From Fimenecus sp045593645 (GTDB lineage Bacteria > Bacillota > Clostridia > Oscillospirales > Acutalibacteraceae): a stretch of DNA of 22,712 nt. The notes under the pieces were generated by a model. The model was not told the DNA's origin, ran no database searches, and saw only the letters and a list, made by a program, of their open reading frames with translations. Positions 7,206 through 14,565 of this stretch are shown here, piece by piece. Position numbers and translations under genes: made by a program. The number at the start of each line of letters is the position of its first letter. The stretch's first letter is position 1. The DNA lies in assembly GCA_045593645.1 (NCBI GenBank), contig JAZNWZ010000141.1:1-22712 (forward strand). The letters are read 5' to 3'.

Positions 7206-8642
7206 ATGATTATTGTTTACATAGCATTAATTTTGTTACTTGCGCTTGTTTTAGTTCTTTTAATTAAAACAGTTGTTGGAACTAAAAGTGCAAGAAAGCT
7301 TAAAGAGTTTAAGTCTTTTTATACTGATGATGAGGCTTTTGTATATGCAAAACGCTTGCAAAAAATGATACAGTGCCAAACTGTTTCAGTTGAAAATAGT
7401 TTTGATGACACAGAGTTTAAAAAGCTTCGTGATGTTGTAGCAGAGCTTTTCCCAACAATGCATCAAAAGGCAGAAAAAATGACCTTTGGTGATGACTGTT
7501 GGATTTATAAAATCAAAGGCAAAGACGAAAATAGAAATATTATGCTTATGTCTCATCACGATGTTGTTGCAGTAAGTGGTGAATGGGAGCACGAAGGCTT
7601 TTCAGGTGAAATTGTTGACGGCAAAATTTGGGGTAGAGGTACAGTTGATACAAAAACACCACTTTTTGCTGAGTTTTCTGCACTTGAAGAACTTTTAAAC
7701 GAAGGCTTTGAGCCACCTTGCAATATTTGGCTCGGTTCTTCTCATAATGAAGAAATCGGTGGAAATGGTATTCCACTTGCAAATGAATATTTCAAAGAAA
7801 ATGGTATTAGGTTTGAGGTTATACTTGATGAGGGTGGGGCACTTATTGAGCCACCACTTGCAGGTATGAGTGCTGATAAATGTGGTATGGTAGCAGTCCA
7901 CGAAAAAGGTAGAATATATCTTGAATGTACTGCAACTGCAGGAAATGCTCATGCAAGCTTAACTGCTGCAAATAAAGCAACACCGGTTGAAAGAATGTCA
8001 TCATTTATCAATGAAATTACAACACATAATATTTTCATTCGTAAACTTAATCCACAAGTAAAAGCAATGCTTAAATATATGGCACCATATCTCGCTTTCC
8101 CAATGAATATGCTTTTGTCAAATATTTGGCTCTTTGGTGGAATAATTAAAACAGTAATGCCTTTAATCAATGCACAAGCAGGTGGACTTATCGGTACAAC
8201 TTGTACCTTTAATAAAATTGAAGGTAGCACATCATCAAAAATTTGCACTGCAAAGGCATTTTTAAGACCTGTTGATGAAGAAGATTTTAAGAAAGATTTA
8301 GAAGCTTTTAAAGAAATTGCAAAGAAATACGACATAACAGTTGAAATGACAGAAGATAGTGAGTATCACGGCCCTGCAGATATGTCAAAACCACAGTTTG
8401 AATATACAATGAAATGTATTGGTGAGGTTTTCCCACAATATCCTGCATCACCATTTATTTTACCTGCAGGTACAGATGCTCGTACACTTACTGATGTTTG
8501 TGAATGTGTGCTTCGTTTTGCACCTATTAGATTGTCTGCTCAACAGCTTGGCTCAGTCCATGCAGAAAATGAAAATATAGACATTGAAACCGTAGCAAAT
8601 GCAGTTGCTTTTTATAAGCATTTTGTTAAGAATTATAAATAG
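7206..8642 (+). CDS. Membrane-anchored M20-family metallopeptidase
   Basis: A 478-residue protein of the M20 di-zinc amidohydrolase/peptidase family (ArgE/DapE/CPG2/PM20D1). An N-terminal hydrophobic helix (residues 2-21) anchors it to the membrane. Metal-site motifs are His117-x-Asp119 in SHHDVV, Asp148 in GRGTVDTK, Glu182-Glu183 in HNEEIGG with the catalytic Glu, the Asp of ILDEGG, and a late His in SVHAENE. The dimerisation-domain insert lies between about 240 and 360. Overall it resembles the carboxypeptidase S/PM20D1-like branch, which hydrolyses or conjugates N-acyl amino acids or dipeptides, but the substrate here is unknown. TAAGGAGA at the upstream stop is the ribosome site. Placed directly after a transporter, it may hydrolyse the transported compound. 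Confidence 0.9.
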   Translation: MIIVYIALILLLALVLVLLIKTVVGTKSARKLKEFKSFYTDDEAFVYAKRLQKMIQCQTVSVENSFDDTEFKKLRDVVAELFPTMHQKAEKMTFGDDCWIYKIKGKDENRNIMLMSHHDVVAVSGEWEHEGFSGEIVDGKIWGRGTVDTKTPLFAEFSALEELLNEGFEPPCNIWLGSSHNEEIGGNGIPLANEYFKENGIRFEVILDEGGALIEPPLAGMSADKCGMVAVHEKGRIYLECTATAGNAHASLTAANKATPVERMSSFINEITTHNIFIRKLNPQVKAMLKYMAPYLAFPMNMLLSNIWLFGGIIKTVMPLINAQAGGLIGTTCTFNKIEGSTSSKICTAKAFLRPVDEEDFKKDLEAFKEIAKKYDITVEMTEDSEYHGPADMSKPQFEYTMKCIGEVFPQYPASPFILPAGTDARTLTDVCECVLRFAPIRLSAQQLGSVHAENENIDIETVANAVAFYKHFVKNYK

Positions 8643-8652
8643 GAGATTTGAT

Positions 8653-9039
8653 ATGAAAATTGCAGTAACTCACGAAAAAGGTATGGTTTTCCAACATTTT
8701 GGACATACATCACAGTTTAAAATTTATGAAGTAGAAAACGACGAAATAAAAGCAATGAAGGTTGTTGACACAAATGGCAGTGGACACGGAGCATTAGCAT
8801 CATTTTTAGCAGAAAATGGAGTCGATGTTGTAATTTGTGGCGGTATCGGTGGAGGCGCTAAAAATGCACTTAACGATGCAAATATTAAGCTTTTTGGTGG
8901 GGTATCAGGTTCTTGCGACCAAGCAGTAATTGCTTTTCTTGTTGGCAAACTTGAGTTTAATCCTGATATAAAATGCGAGCATCATGACCATGAACACGGA
9001 GACCACGAGCATACTTGTGGTGAGCATGGCTGTCATTGA
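8653..9039 (+). CDS. NifX/NifB-like (dinitrogenase Fe-Mo cofactor biosynthesis) family protein
   Basis: This 128-residue protein has the compact fold seen in NifX, NafY and the C-terminal part of NifB: MKIAVTHEKGMVFQHFGHTSQFKIYEV at the start, then VVICGGIGGGAKNALNDANIKLF. The C-terminal about 20 residues are rich in His, Asp and Cys (HHDHEHGDHEH...CGEHGCH) and could bind metal. Many such stand-alone proteins occur in non-nitrogen-fixing Clostridia and probably handle metal or Fe-S clusters; no nif genes are visible here. The ATG at 8653 with AGGAGA seven bases upstream is the clear start. It lies 10 bases after the M20 gene. Confidence 0.9.
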   Translation: MKIAVTHEKGMVFQHFGHTSQFKIYEVENDEIKAMKVVDTNGSGHGALASFLAENGVDVVICGGIGGGAKNALNDANIKLFGGVSGSCDQAVIAFLVGKLEFNPDIKCEHHDHEHGDHEHTCGEHGCH

Positions 9040-9059
9040 TTTGAGTTTGGAGTAAAGCT

Positions 9060-10712
9060 TTGAAAATACTGATTTGTTGTTTGAATTCAAAATATGTGCA
9101 TGCATCCCTTGCCCCTTGGTGTTTGTTGGCAGGGGTTAAGTCATATTGTGAAAATCATATGGATGCAAAGGTTTTTGAATCAACAATAAATAGTGATATA
9201 GATAGCTTTGCAGAAAAAATTGTAAAAGAGCAACCTGATGTTGTATCATTTTGTACCTATATTTGGAATGTTACAAAGACTCTTGAACTTTGCAAAAAAA
9301 TCAAAAATAGAACAAATGCAAAAATTGTTTTAGGTGGTCCTGAGGTTGCTTATCGCTCAAAAGAAGTTTTAGAAGACTATGACTTTGTGGATTATGTTTT
9401 GTCTGGTGAGGGTGAAGAAAGCTTCCCAATGCTTTTAGACGGCATTGCTTGTGAAAATGTATCAAATGTGGATGGGTTAACCTATAGAGCAGAAAAAATT
9501 ATTGTAAACCCTGAAAAAGAGTACACAGGCACACCGGTTTCACCTTATACTGAAGAATTTTTTGACAGTTTAAATGGCAGAATATGTTATATAGAAACAA
9601 GTCGTGGTTGTCCTTATAGATGTGCTTTTTGTCTTTCCGGCAGATGTTCGTCATTACGATTTTTTGAAATGGATAGGGTAAAGGAAGACATTTTAAAACT
9701 TTCAAAAAGTGGTACTCAGACTGTCAAGTTTGTCGATAGAACTTTTAATGCTAACTCAAAACGAGCAAATGAGATATTTGAATTTATAATCTCAAAATAC
9801 GGCAAAAGCATACCTGATTCTGTCTGCTTCCATTTTGAAATAGCAGGTGATATTTTAACGGAAGAAACGCTGAATATTCTCTCAAAAGCGCCAAAAGGAG
9901 CAATTCAACTTGAAATCGGTATGCAATCCTTTAATGAAGAAACATTAAAAAGCATCAACCGAAAAACAAACACTCAAAAGCTTATTGAAAACATCAAAAA
10001 GTTAGTTAGCTTTAAAAATATGCACATTCATATTGACCTTATTGCAGGTCTTGTGGGTGAAGATATAAAGAGCTTTGAAGATAGTTTTAATATTGGTTAT
10101 TCACTTAAAGCACAAATGCTTCAAATGGGCTTTTTAAAACTTCTTTATGGAGCAGAAATGCGTGAAAAACCTGAAAAATTCCCTTGTAAGTTTTCAAGTG
10201 AACCACCATATGAGGTAACGAGCACACCTTGGCTCACAAGTGAAGAAATTAAATCTCTAAAAAAATGTGAAGATGCTTTAGAGCGTCTTTATAATAGTGG
10301 TAGATTTTTATTTACTCTTGACTATCTTATAAACGAATGTGGATACACACCGTTTAATCTTTTTATGGAGTTCGGTAATGCAATAGATGGCACTAATATG
10401 ACTCTTTCAAACTATGCCAAAATGGTGTATGATTATTTTAGCGATAAAGTAGATAAAGAGATATTAAGAGAAAAAATTCTTTGCGATTTGCTCTCATCCT
10501 CATACTCTGCACCAATACCAAGTCAGTTCAAAATTCAAGATTCACTTTATAAAAAAGTGAAAAAGTATTTTATAGAGAAATTAAAAGGACAAACTAAAAT
10601 TGCAATTCTTTATAGTCAAAATACAGTGTATGTTGTAAATGAATTTGATGAAAAAGACTTACAAGGTAGAATTGTCGGTAAGTTTTATGATTTATCTACA
10701 ATATTAGAATAG
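9060..10712 (+). CDS. B12-binding-domain radical SAM protein
   Basis: A 550-residue protein. The first about 150 residues look like a cobalamin-binding Rossmann domain (KIVLGGPEVAYRS, SGEGEESFPMLL). The radical SAM core follows, with cluster cysteines Cys184, Cys188 and Cys191 in SRGCPYRCAFC. The C-terminal about 170 residues resemble the DUF4080 region found in this group. Members use a [4Fe-4S] cluster and S-adenosylmethionine, often to methylate or rearrange substrates; the substrate is unknown. The start is TTG at 9060: GGAG lies seven bases upstream, and the Lys-Ile-Leu beginning fits the family. It lies 20 bases after the NifX-like gene, whose proposed metal handling could suit an iron-sulfur enzyme, though that link is inference. 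Confidence 0.9.
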   Translation: MKILICCLNSKYVHASLAPWCLLAGVKSYCENHMDAKVFESTINSDIDSFAEKIVKEQPDVVSFCTYIWNVTKTLELCKKIKNRTNAKIVLGGPEVAYRSKEVLEDYDFVDYVLSGEGEESFPMLLDGIACENVSNVDGLTYRAEKIIVNPEKEYTGTPVSPYTEEFFDSLNGRICYIETSRGCPYRCAFCLSGRCSSLRFFEMDRVKEDILKLSKSGTQTVKFVDRTFNANSKRANEIFEFIISKYGKSIPDSVCFHFEIAGDILTEETLNILSKAPKGAIQLEIGMQSFNEETLKSINRKTNTQKLIENIKKLVSFKNMHIHIDLIAGLVGEDIKSFEDSFNIGYSLKAQMLQMGFLKLLYGAEMREKPEKFPCKFSSEPPYEVTSTPWLTSEEIKSLKKCEDALERLYNSGRFLFTLDYLINECGYTPFNLFMEFGNAIDGTNMTLSNYAKMVYDYFSDKVDKEILREKILCDLLSSSYSAPIPSQFKIQDSLYKKVKKYFIEKLKGQTKIAILYSQNTVYVVNEFDEKDLQGRIVGKFYDLSTILE

Positions 10713-10722
10713 GGAGTATTGA

Positions 10723-11709
10723 ATGAAAAAGCACAAGAAGGTTATTATAATAATTTTATGTTGTTTGCTAACTGTAATTGTGATAGCAGGCATTGTTATT
10801 GTTTGTGTGTTATCAAAGAATGATTTAGAGACCAAACCCGAGGAGTTGAAAACAGTGGGGGACAGAATTCATTTTATAAACACAAGAAATTCTGATGCAA
10901 TTTTGCTTGAAAGCGATGGGAAATTTGCATTAGTTGATGCAGCTGAAGATAGTGATAATGTGCGTAATCTTAAAGAGCTTAACTATAGAGGCTATGAGGA
11001 CAGAGTAATCGATTATCTTAAAGAATATGCAGCAGACGAAAATGGAAAAATTCACCTTGAGTTTGTAGTGGGTACTCATAGCCACTCTGACCATATTGGA
11101 GGCTTTGATACAATAATTAATCATCCTGATGTTACTGTTGATAGGGCTTATTTAAAGGTGTATGACAGTAGCAAGATTGATTTACACGAAGTCGAAAATT
11201 GGGATAATCAAGAGGTTTATGACCAAATGGTTGAAGCACTTAATAATAAAAGCATACCAATTATTTCAGATATGGATAGCACACCATTTGAATTTGGCAA
11301 TTTTACAATTACACTTATGAATACAGATGACCCTGAAAGCGAAGAAAAAGTAGGAGAAAACGACCAATCATTAGGTGTGTTAATTGAAAAAAATGGCACT
11401 CGTATTTTCTTGGCGGGGGACATTGACAACAAATCAGGAGACGAGACAAGATTAGCTCCACAAATCGGCAAAGTTCATCTTTTAAAGCCAGGTCATCATG
11501 GTTATGACGACTCATCAACTGAAGAATGGATGCAAATATTATCACCAGATAACTGTGTAATAACAAACACACCTTTTAGACTTTCTTTGTTTAGAATGAA
11601 ATACTTTGACCAAATGACAAAGGATAAAGTTTATTACACAGCTAGTGAAAATGGTGTAATAGCAGAGATTTTTGACAATGGCGAAATCAAATATCATACA
11701 GGAAGGTGA
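10723..11709 (+). CDS. Secreted or anchored MBL-fold hydrolase (ComEC C-terminal-like)
   Basis: This 328-residue protein has an N-terminal membrane helix (residues 7-31), then a metallo-beta-lactamase fold. The metal-binding motif HxHxDH is present as THSHSDHIGG (His119, His121, Asp123, His124), and GHHGYDDSS near residue 260 matches the second metal region of ComEC/Rec2-like hydrolases. It is probably outside the membrane, anchored by its helix. Stand-alone proteins like this are common in Clostridia; nuclease or phosphodiesterase activity is suspected for the ComEC domain but unproven here. GGGAG lies upstream of the ATG. It is the fifth gene of the operon, 10 bases after the radical SAM gene. 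Confidence 0.87.
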   Translation: MKKHKKVIIIILCCLLTVIVIAGIVIVCVLSKNDLETKPEELKTVGDRIHFINTRNSDAILLESDGKFALVDAAEDSDNVRNLKELNYRGYEDRVIDYLKEYAADENGKIHLEFVVGTHSHSDHIGGFDTIINHPDVTVDRAYLKVYDSSKIDLHEVENWDNQEVYDQMVEALNNKSIPIISDMDSTPFEFGNFTITLMNTDDPESEEKVGENDQSLGVLIEKNGTRIFLAGDIDNKSGDETRLAPQIGKVHLLKPGHHGYDDSSTEEWMQILSPDNCVITNTPFRLSLFRMKYFDQMTKDKVYYTASENGVIAEIFDNGEIKYHTGR

Positions 11710-11714
11710 TTGCT

Positions 11715-12611
11715 ATGAAAAAAATAATCTCTCTTATTTTAGTAGTAATCTTATTGGTTATAACCTGTGCTTGTGGTAAAAAAGAAGAATCACCAACAAC
11801 TACTACCACAACAACAACTACTACAACTGAAACAACAACTGCTGAAACAACCACAGAAGAAGTAACAGAGCCGATAACTGAGCCTGAAGTTGAAGAAACA
11901 ATAAAAACAATAAAGAAAGAAACATTTAAATATAATTCCAAAGACCAAGTAGTTTACTATCCTGAAAACCTTTTAACAAGTACAAAAAAATATCCTGTAA
12001 TTGTTTGGGCAAATGGTACTGGTGTTTCTTATGATTTTTATGATGGATTGCTCACTTCACTTGCTATGGGTGGATATATTGTAGTTGCAAATACTGAAAG
12101 AATGGCTGCAGATGGTACTGCACAAATAAACTCACTTGACTTTATTATTAGTGAAAATAGTAAAACATCAAGCATTTTTTATAATAAGGTTTCAACTAAA
12201 AATGTTGGTTTTGCAGGACATTCACAAGGTGGCAGAAGCTCAGTAAATGCTGCTGCAACAGATTCAAGAGTTAAATGTGTGCTTTCGTTAGCAGGCAGTA
12301 ACTATGTTGAAGAAGCAGAAAAACTTTCAGCACCAACCTTCTTTATTGCAGGTACTAACGATTTGATTGTTCCTGCAGGTCAATGGCTTGTAACAGCATA
12401 TAATGCTTGTAAAGGACCTGCCGTTTATGCATCACTAAAAAATGCAGTACATACAACTTGCAATTCAAATCCTGAAAAGTATTCAACCTATGCAGTAGCG
12501 TGGTTCGATGCTTGGCTTAAAAATGATTCAACTGCAAAAGGCTATTTTAAAGCAAACGGAAAACTTTCAAAAGATGCTAATTGGGTTGATTTTCAAACAA
12601 AGGGCATATAA
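11715..12611 (+). CDS. Lipoprotein alpha/beta hydrolase (dienelactone hydrolase / cutinase-like)
   Basis: The 298-residue protein starts with a lipoprotein signal, MKKIISLILVVILLVITCAC, with Cys20 (followed by Gly-Lys-Lys) as the likely lipidated residue. A linker with a run of about a dozen Thr and several TTE units follows, probably spanning the cell wall. The hydrolase domain shows the nucleophile elbow GHSQGG, the acid in GTNDLIVP and the His in AVHTT. It resembles the PET-hydrolase/dienelactone-hydrolase-like group, so an esterase on an extracellular substrate is likely. ATG 11715 has GGAAGGTGA just upstream; a GTG at 11706 is a less likely start. Last gene of the operon, followed by a terminator. 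Confidence 0.85.
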   Translation: MKKIISLILVVILLVITCACGKKEESPTTTTTTTTTTTETTTAETTTEEVTEPITEPEVEETIKTIKKETFKYNSKDQVVYYPENLLTSTKKYPVIVWANGTGVSYDFYDGLLTSLAMGGYIVVANTERMAADGTAQINSLDFIISENSKTSSIFYNKVSTKNVGFAGHSQGGRSSVNAAATDSRVKCVLSLAGSNYVEEAEKLSAPTFFIAGTNDLIVPAGQWLVTAYNACKGPAVYASLKNAVHTTCNSNPEKYSTYAVAWFDAWLKNDSTAKGYFKANGKLSKDANWVDFQTKGI

Positions 12612-12616
12612 AAATG

Positions 12617-12648
12617 AAACTCCTGACTATTAAAGTCGGGAGTTTTTT
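12617..12648 (+). terminator. Intrinsic terminator of the six-gene operon
   Basis: ACTCCTGACT (12619-12628) pairs with AGTCGGGAGT (12634-12643, one T-G pair) and is followed by TTTTTT. Its arms are almost the same as those of the terminator at 13127-13157. Confidence 0.9.
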
Positions 12649-12701
12649 ATTAATCTCATTAAAAACTGCTTACATTATATTGAAAATAATACAAAAATAT
12701 G

Positions 12702-12760
12702 TTGACAAATCGACACCGAACGTGTATAATCAAATCAAAAAGTTGACATTGCGACAACTT
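12702..12760 (+). promoter_or_regulatory. Promoter of the Spo0A-C-like gene with possible 0A-box-like sites
   Basis: TTGACA (12702-12707), 17 bases and TATAAT (12725-12730) make a consensus promoter. ATCGACA (12709-12715, in the spacer) and TGCGACA (12750-12756) each match the reverse complement of the Spo0A box (TTCGACA) at six of seven positions. The second lies in an imperfect inverted repeat, AAGTTG/CAACTT (12740-12760). The promoter is clear; the box assignment is speculative. Confidence 0.6.
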
Positions 12761-12785
12761 ATAAACGGTGATGAGGTGAGAAAAA

Positions 12786-13121
12786 ATGATAGAAATATCA
12801 AAAGATGAGTTTAAGGAGTTGGCTTTAGTAATAAGGCAATTCGCAATACCACAAAATGTTTTAGGGTATACCTATATTATTTACGGACTCAAATTCTTGA
12901 GTAAAGATGCAGATGTTCCAATTTCTGAAATTTATTGGGAAATTGGCCATAGCTGTAACACAACTGTTGACCGTTGTGAAAGAGCAATACGCCACGCAAT
13001 AAATGTAGGCTATAAGAATTGTGAGCAATTTGGCTTGGACTCATTCAAACAAATAATTTGTACTGGTCAAAAGCCATCAAACGGAATGTTTTTAAAGGCC
13101 ATTGCAAAAAGCATAATGTAA
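12786..13121 (+). CDS. Stand-alone Spo0A C-terminal-like DNA-binding protein
   Basis: This 111-residue protein matches the DNA-binding effector domain of the sporulation regulator Spo0A, but has no receiver domain. Marks are IPQNVLGYTYIIYGLKF (residues 21-37), SEIYWEIGHSCNTT (47-60), and the recognition-helix signature RCERAIRHAI (63-72), very close to VERAIRHAIE of Spo0A. A cytoplasmic transcription regulator is likely, perhaps one that competes for or modulates 0A-type sites, and not controlled by phosphorylation. GAGGTGAG precedes the ATG. It has its own strong promoter and is insulated by terminators on both sides with near-identical stems. It is not the main spo0A gene. Confidence 0.87.
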   Translation: MIEISKDEFKELALVIRQFAIPQNVLGYTYIIYGLKFLSKDADVPISEIYWEIGHSCNTTVDRCERAIRHAINVGYKNCEQFGLDSFKQIICTGQKPSNGMFLKAIAKSIM

Positions 13122-13126
13122 ACGCA

Positions 13127-13157
13127 AAACTCCTGACAAAAAAGTCAGGAGTTTTTT
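13127..13157 (+). terminator. Intrinsic terminator of the Spo0A-C-like gene
   Basis: AACTCCTGAC (13128-13137) pairs perfectly with GTCAGGAGTT (13144-13153) around six A residues and is followed by a T-tract. It shares the stem sequence of the terminator at 12617-12648, so the gene is bracketed by direct repeats of one terminator. Confidence 0.92.
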
Positions 13158-13262
13158 CAAAAATTCAACCCATTTTATGTTAAAGAGTAATAAAACAAAA
13201 TAAGTAAAAGCAGTATATCATCTCTGTTCAATAAATCGGAACCTTTAGAGTAACTTGCGTAG

Positions 13263-13284
13263 GGACAGACGTCCCCGTCTGTCC
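13263..13284. repeat. G+C-rich palindromic intergenic repeat
   Basis: GGACAGACG (13263-13271) pairs perfectly with CGTCTGTCC (13276-13284) around TCCC. It stands out in AT-rich surroundings, in the gap between the converging Spo0A-C-like and methyltransferase genes. It resembles the GTAGGGAC-type palindromic repeats common between genes in Clostridia. No T-tract follows on either strand. Confidence 0.55.
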
Positions 13285-13340
13285 GTTGAAAGTGTGTTGT
13301 TATTGCTAATAGAATATTAGTTCAAGCTTAAAATTTGTAA

Positions 13341-14087
13341 CTACAATTTTATACCTTTATAAATATAATAAGGTTTGGAAAAGATGTAATTTCCACTTTC
13401 TTGAGCCGATTTAAGATTTTCAATAAACTCATCGTATTCTGCTTCACTTATAGCTCCCGTATTTTCTTCGTAGAGCCATGCAAAGTGTTTACTGAAATCA
13501 TAGCCAAAAGCACCTTCTTTGTATTCTGTTTCAACAACATTATGAACGCTTACAGAACTTTCAAAAAGCTTGCTTTTATTAAAGTAGCCGTACATCCTTC
13601 TGCCTATCCAACTGTCAAGGTCATCCATCCAAGGTTGCTTTGTGACTGCATAGGCGTGAATCACTTTTGAAATCAGGTCTTTATTTTCACCGTTATATGT
13701 GACGCTGTCCCAATCACAGTTTACAGAAATCACCACTCCGCCTGGCTTTAAAATTCTGTAAATCTCCCTGACTAAAAAATCTTTATCCGGAACGCACTCA
13801 AACATATCCTTTGTAAACACAAAATCAAAGGTATTGTCTGAAAAATTCAGTTTCTTTGAGCAATTCATAACCTTAAGCTTAATGGGCTTTTTATATTTGA
13901 CATTCTTAAACCCTTTGTCAGTGATATCTACACCAATGGCTGTTTTGATTTTATCGGGGAAAACCTGCTGAAACCCTAAAAGAAAACTTGCATCACGGCA
14001 CCCCAAATCTGCAACGACTGCATTGTCGGGTAAACTGATTTGTTCAAAAATTGCTTTGTTTAATGATGAATATTTAATAATGTTCAT
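13341..14087 (-). CDS. Class I SAM-dependent methyltransferase behind an attenuator
   Basis: This 248-residue protein has the Methyltransf_11/UbiE-like fold. Motif I is VVADLGCRDASFL (about residues 24-36), the acidic residue after strand 2 is in GVDITD, motif II is FDFVFTKDMFECV, and LKPGGVVISV is the usual post-II strand. It transfers a methyl group from S-adenosylmethionine, probably to a small molecule; it lacks an obvious RNA-binding domain but the acceptor cannot be told. A strong GGAGG precedes the ATG. Its transcript begins some 200 bases upstream and carries a short Arg-rich leader ORF (14225-14260) and a terminator (14110-14147) before the gene. That layout suggests induction by ribosome stalling, as in several antibiotic-resistance genes. 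Confidence 0.85.
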   Translation of the reverse strand: MNIIKYSSLNKAIFEQISLPDNAVVADLGCRDASFLLGFQQVFPDKIKTAIGVDITDKGFKNVKYKKPIKLKVMNCSKKLNFSDNTFDFVFTKDMFECVPDKDFLVREIYRILKPGGVVISVNCDWDSVTYNGENKDLISKVIHAYAVTKQPWMDDLDSWIGRRMYGYFNKSKLFESSVSVHNVVETEYKEGAFGYDFSKHFAWLYEENTGAISEAEYDEFIENLKSAQESGNYIFSKPYYIYKGIKL

Positions 14088-14109
14088 TTTTAATAACCTC
14101 CAAAATAAT

Positions 14110-14147
14110 AAAAAAATACTGTTAACAGCTATATGCCATTAACAGTA
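14110..14147 (-). terminator. Leader terminator (attenuator) of the methyltransferase gene
   Basis: On the minus strand TACTGTTAA (14147-14139) pairs perfectly with TTAACAGTA (14125-14117) around a 13-nt loop, followed at once by seven T (14116-14110). It lies after the leader ORF and before the GGAGG of the methyltransferase, so it would stop transcription before that gene. Its loop sequence GGCATATAGC (14137-14128) is complementary to an upstream segment (see the antiterminator entry). Confidence 0.8.
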
Positions 14148-14180
14148 ATATAAAAGGTAAACTTTTCTCTATCACTCTAT

Positions 14181-14204
14181 CAGGCACATAGCAATTTAAG
14201 CCTG
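14181..14204 (-). promoter_or_regulatory. Candidate antiterminator segment of the attenuator
   Basis: On the minus strand GCTATGTGCC (14192-14183) can pair over 10 bp, with one G-U pair, with GGCATATAGC in the loop of the terminator, which would disfavour the terminator stem. The same segment can instead pair with nearby CAGGC (14204-14200 with 14185-14181), and its GCTAT also matches ATAGC at the leader stop codon. These alternative pairings are what ribosome-controlled attenuation needs. Confidence 0.55.
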
Positions 14205-14224
14205 TACCTAATACAAGATACAAG

Positions 14225-14260
14225 CTATCTTCGTCTGCGTCGAATAGAGATAAAGAACAT
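14225..14260 (-). CDS. Leader peptide MFFISIRRRRR
   Basis: A short ORF of 11 codons plus TAG encodes Met-Phe-Phe-Ile-Ser-Ile followed by five Arg (CGA CGC AGA CGA AGA). A textbook GGAGG (14273-14269) lies eight bases before its ATG, better than most genes here. The ORF ends about 80 bases before the terminator at 14147-14110 and about 140 before the methyltransferase start. Runs with the pattern Arg-X-Arg are known to stall ribosomes in the presence of macrolides, as in the ErmD leader. The stalling substance here is not known; amino-acid (arginine) limitation is an alternative signal. It is too short to be a functional protein itself. Confidence 0.65.
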   Translation of the reverse strand: MFFISIRRRRR

Positions 14261-14290
14261 ACCGATTTCCTCCAATTAAGATTTTAATTG

Positions 14291-14354
14291 ATTATACTAC
14301 AAATAATTAAAAATGCAATAGAAAAATTGATTATATATTTGTCTATTGCATTTT
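14291..14354 (-). promoter_or_regulatory. Putative promoter of the leader-methyltransferase transcript with upstream inverted repeat
   Basis: TATAAT (14296-14291, minus strand) lies about 30 bases before the leader ATG. The best -35 is TTGCAT (14318-14313), 16 bases upstream and weak. The -35 falls inside one arm of a perfect 13-bp inverted repeat, AAAATGCAATAGA (14310-14322) and TCTATTGCATTTT (14342-14354), with a 19-base spacer. The repeat could be an operator, or a terminator for minus-strand transcription coming from the tRNA side. Confidence 0.5.
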
Positions 14355-14423
14355 GACCACCATTTTTATACTTTGTTATGCTTTTTTATACTGTTTTATA
14401 GAATTTTTACAATAAAAAATGAT

Positions 14424-14469
14424 AAAATAAAAAACCTCACAAACCCTTATAAATCAAGGCTCTGTGAAG
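14424..14469 (-). terminator. Intrinsic terminator downstream of tRNA-Trp remnant
   Basis: On the minus strand a 14-bp stem with one mismatch (14469-14456 with 14448-14435) and a 7-nt loop is followed by a T-rich run (14434-14424). It lies 11 bases beyond the 3' end of the tRNA-Trp remnant and was presumably that gene's terminator before the element inserted. Confidence 0.8.
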
Positions 14470-14479
14470 CTTTTTACTA

Positions 14480-14529
14480 TGGCAGGGGCAGTAGGATTCG
14501 AACCCACGGCACGCGGTTTTGGAGACCGC
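14480..14529 (-). pseudogene. tRNA-Trp(CCA) 3' part: left attachment site of the integrated element
   Basis: Read on the minus strand, this has the whole anticodon arm GCGGT-CTCCAAA-ACCGC (anticodon CCA), variable loop GTGCC, T arm GTGGG-TTCGAAT-CCTAC, the 3' acceptor strand TGCCCCT, discriminator G and CCA. The 5' acceptor strand (expected AGGGGCA) and D arm are missing: beyond 14530 the sequence does not continue the cloverleaf. A tyrosine integrase gene begins to read 36 bases away. This is what remains of a tRNA gene's 3' end after site-specific insertion. The intact tRNA-Trp should lie at the far end of the element, its 3' part rebuilt by the element's own attP. Confidence 0.85.
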
Positions 14530-14565
14530 TTGTTTTATGCTATAAATGGTGTTATATAGGGGTTT

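Noticed and set aside
7386..8335. Several leftward ORFs inside the M20 gene and similar ones inside the transporter gene
   Set aside because: They are opposite-strand shadows of strong coding frames, without ribosome sites or recognisable domains.
8653..9039. Evidence for nitrogen fixation
   Set aside because: The NifX-like fold is widespread in non-fixing Clostridia and no nifHDK or other nif genes are in view.
11687..11941. Leftward ORF rich in Val
   Set aside because: Shadow of the Thr-rich linker codons of the lipoprotein hydrolase.
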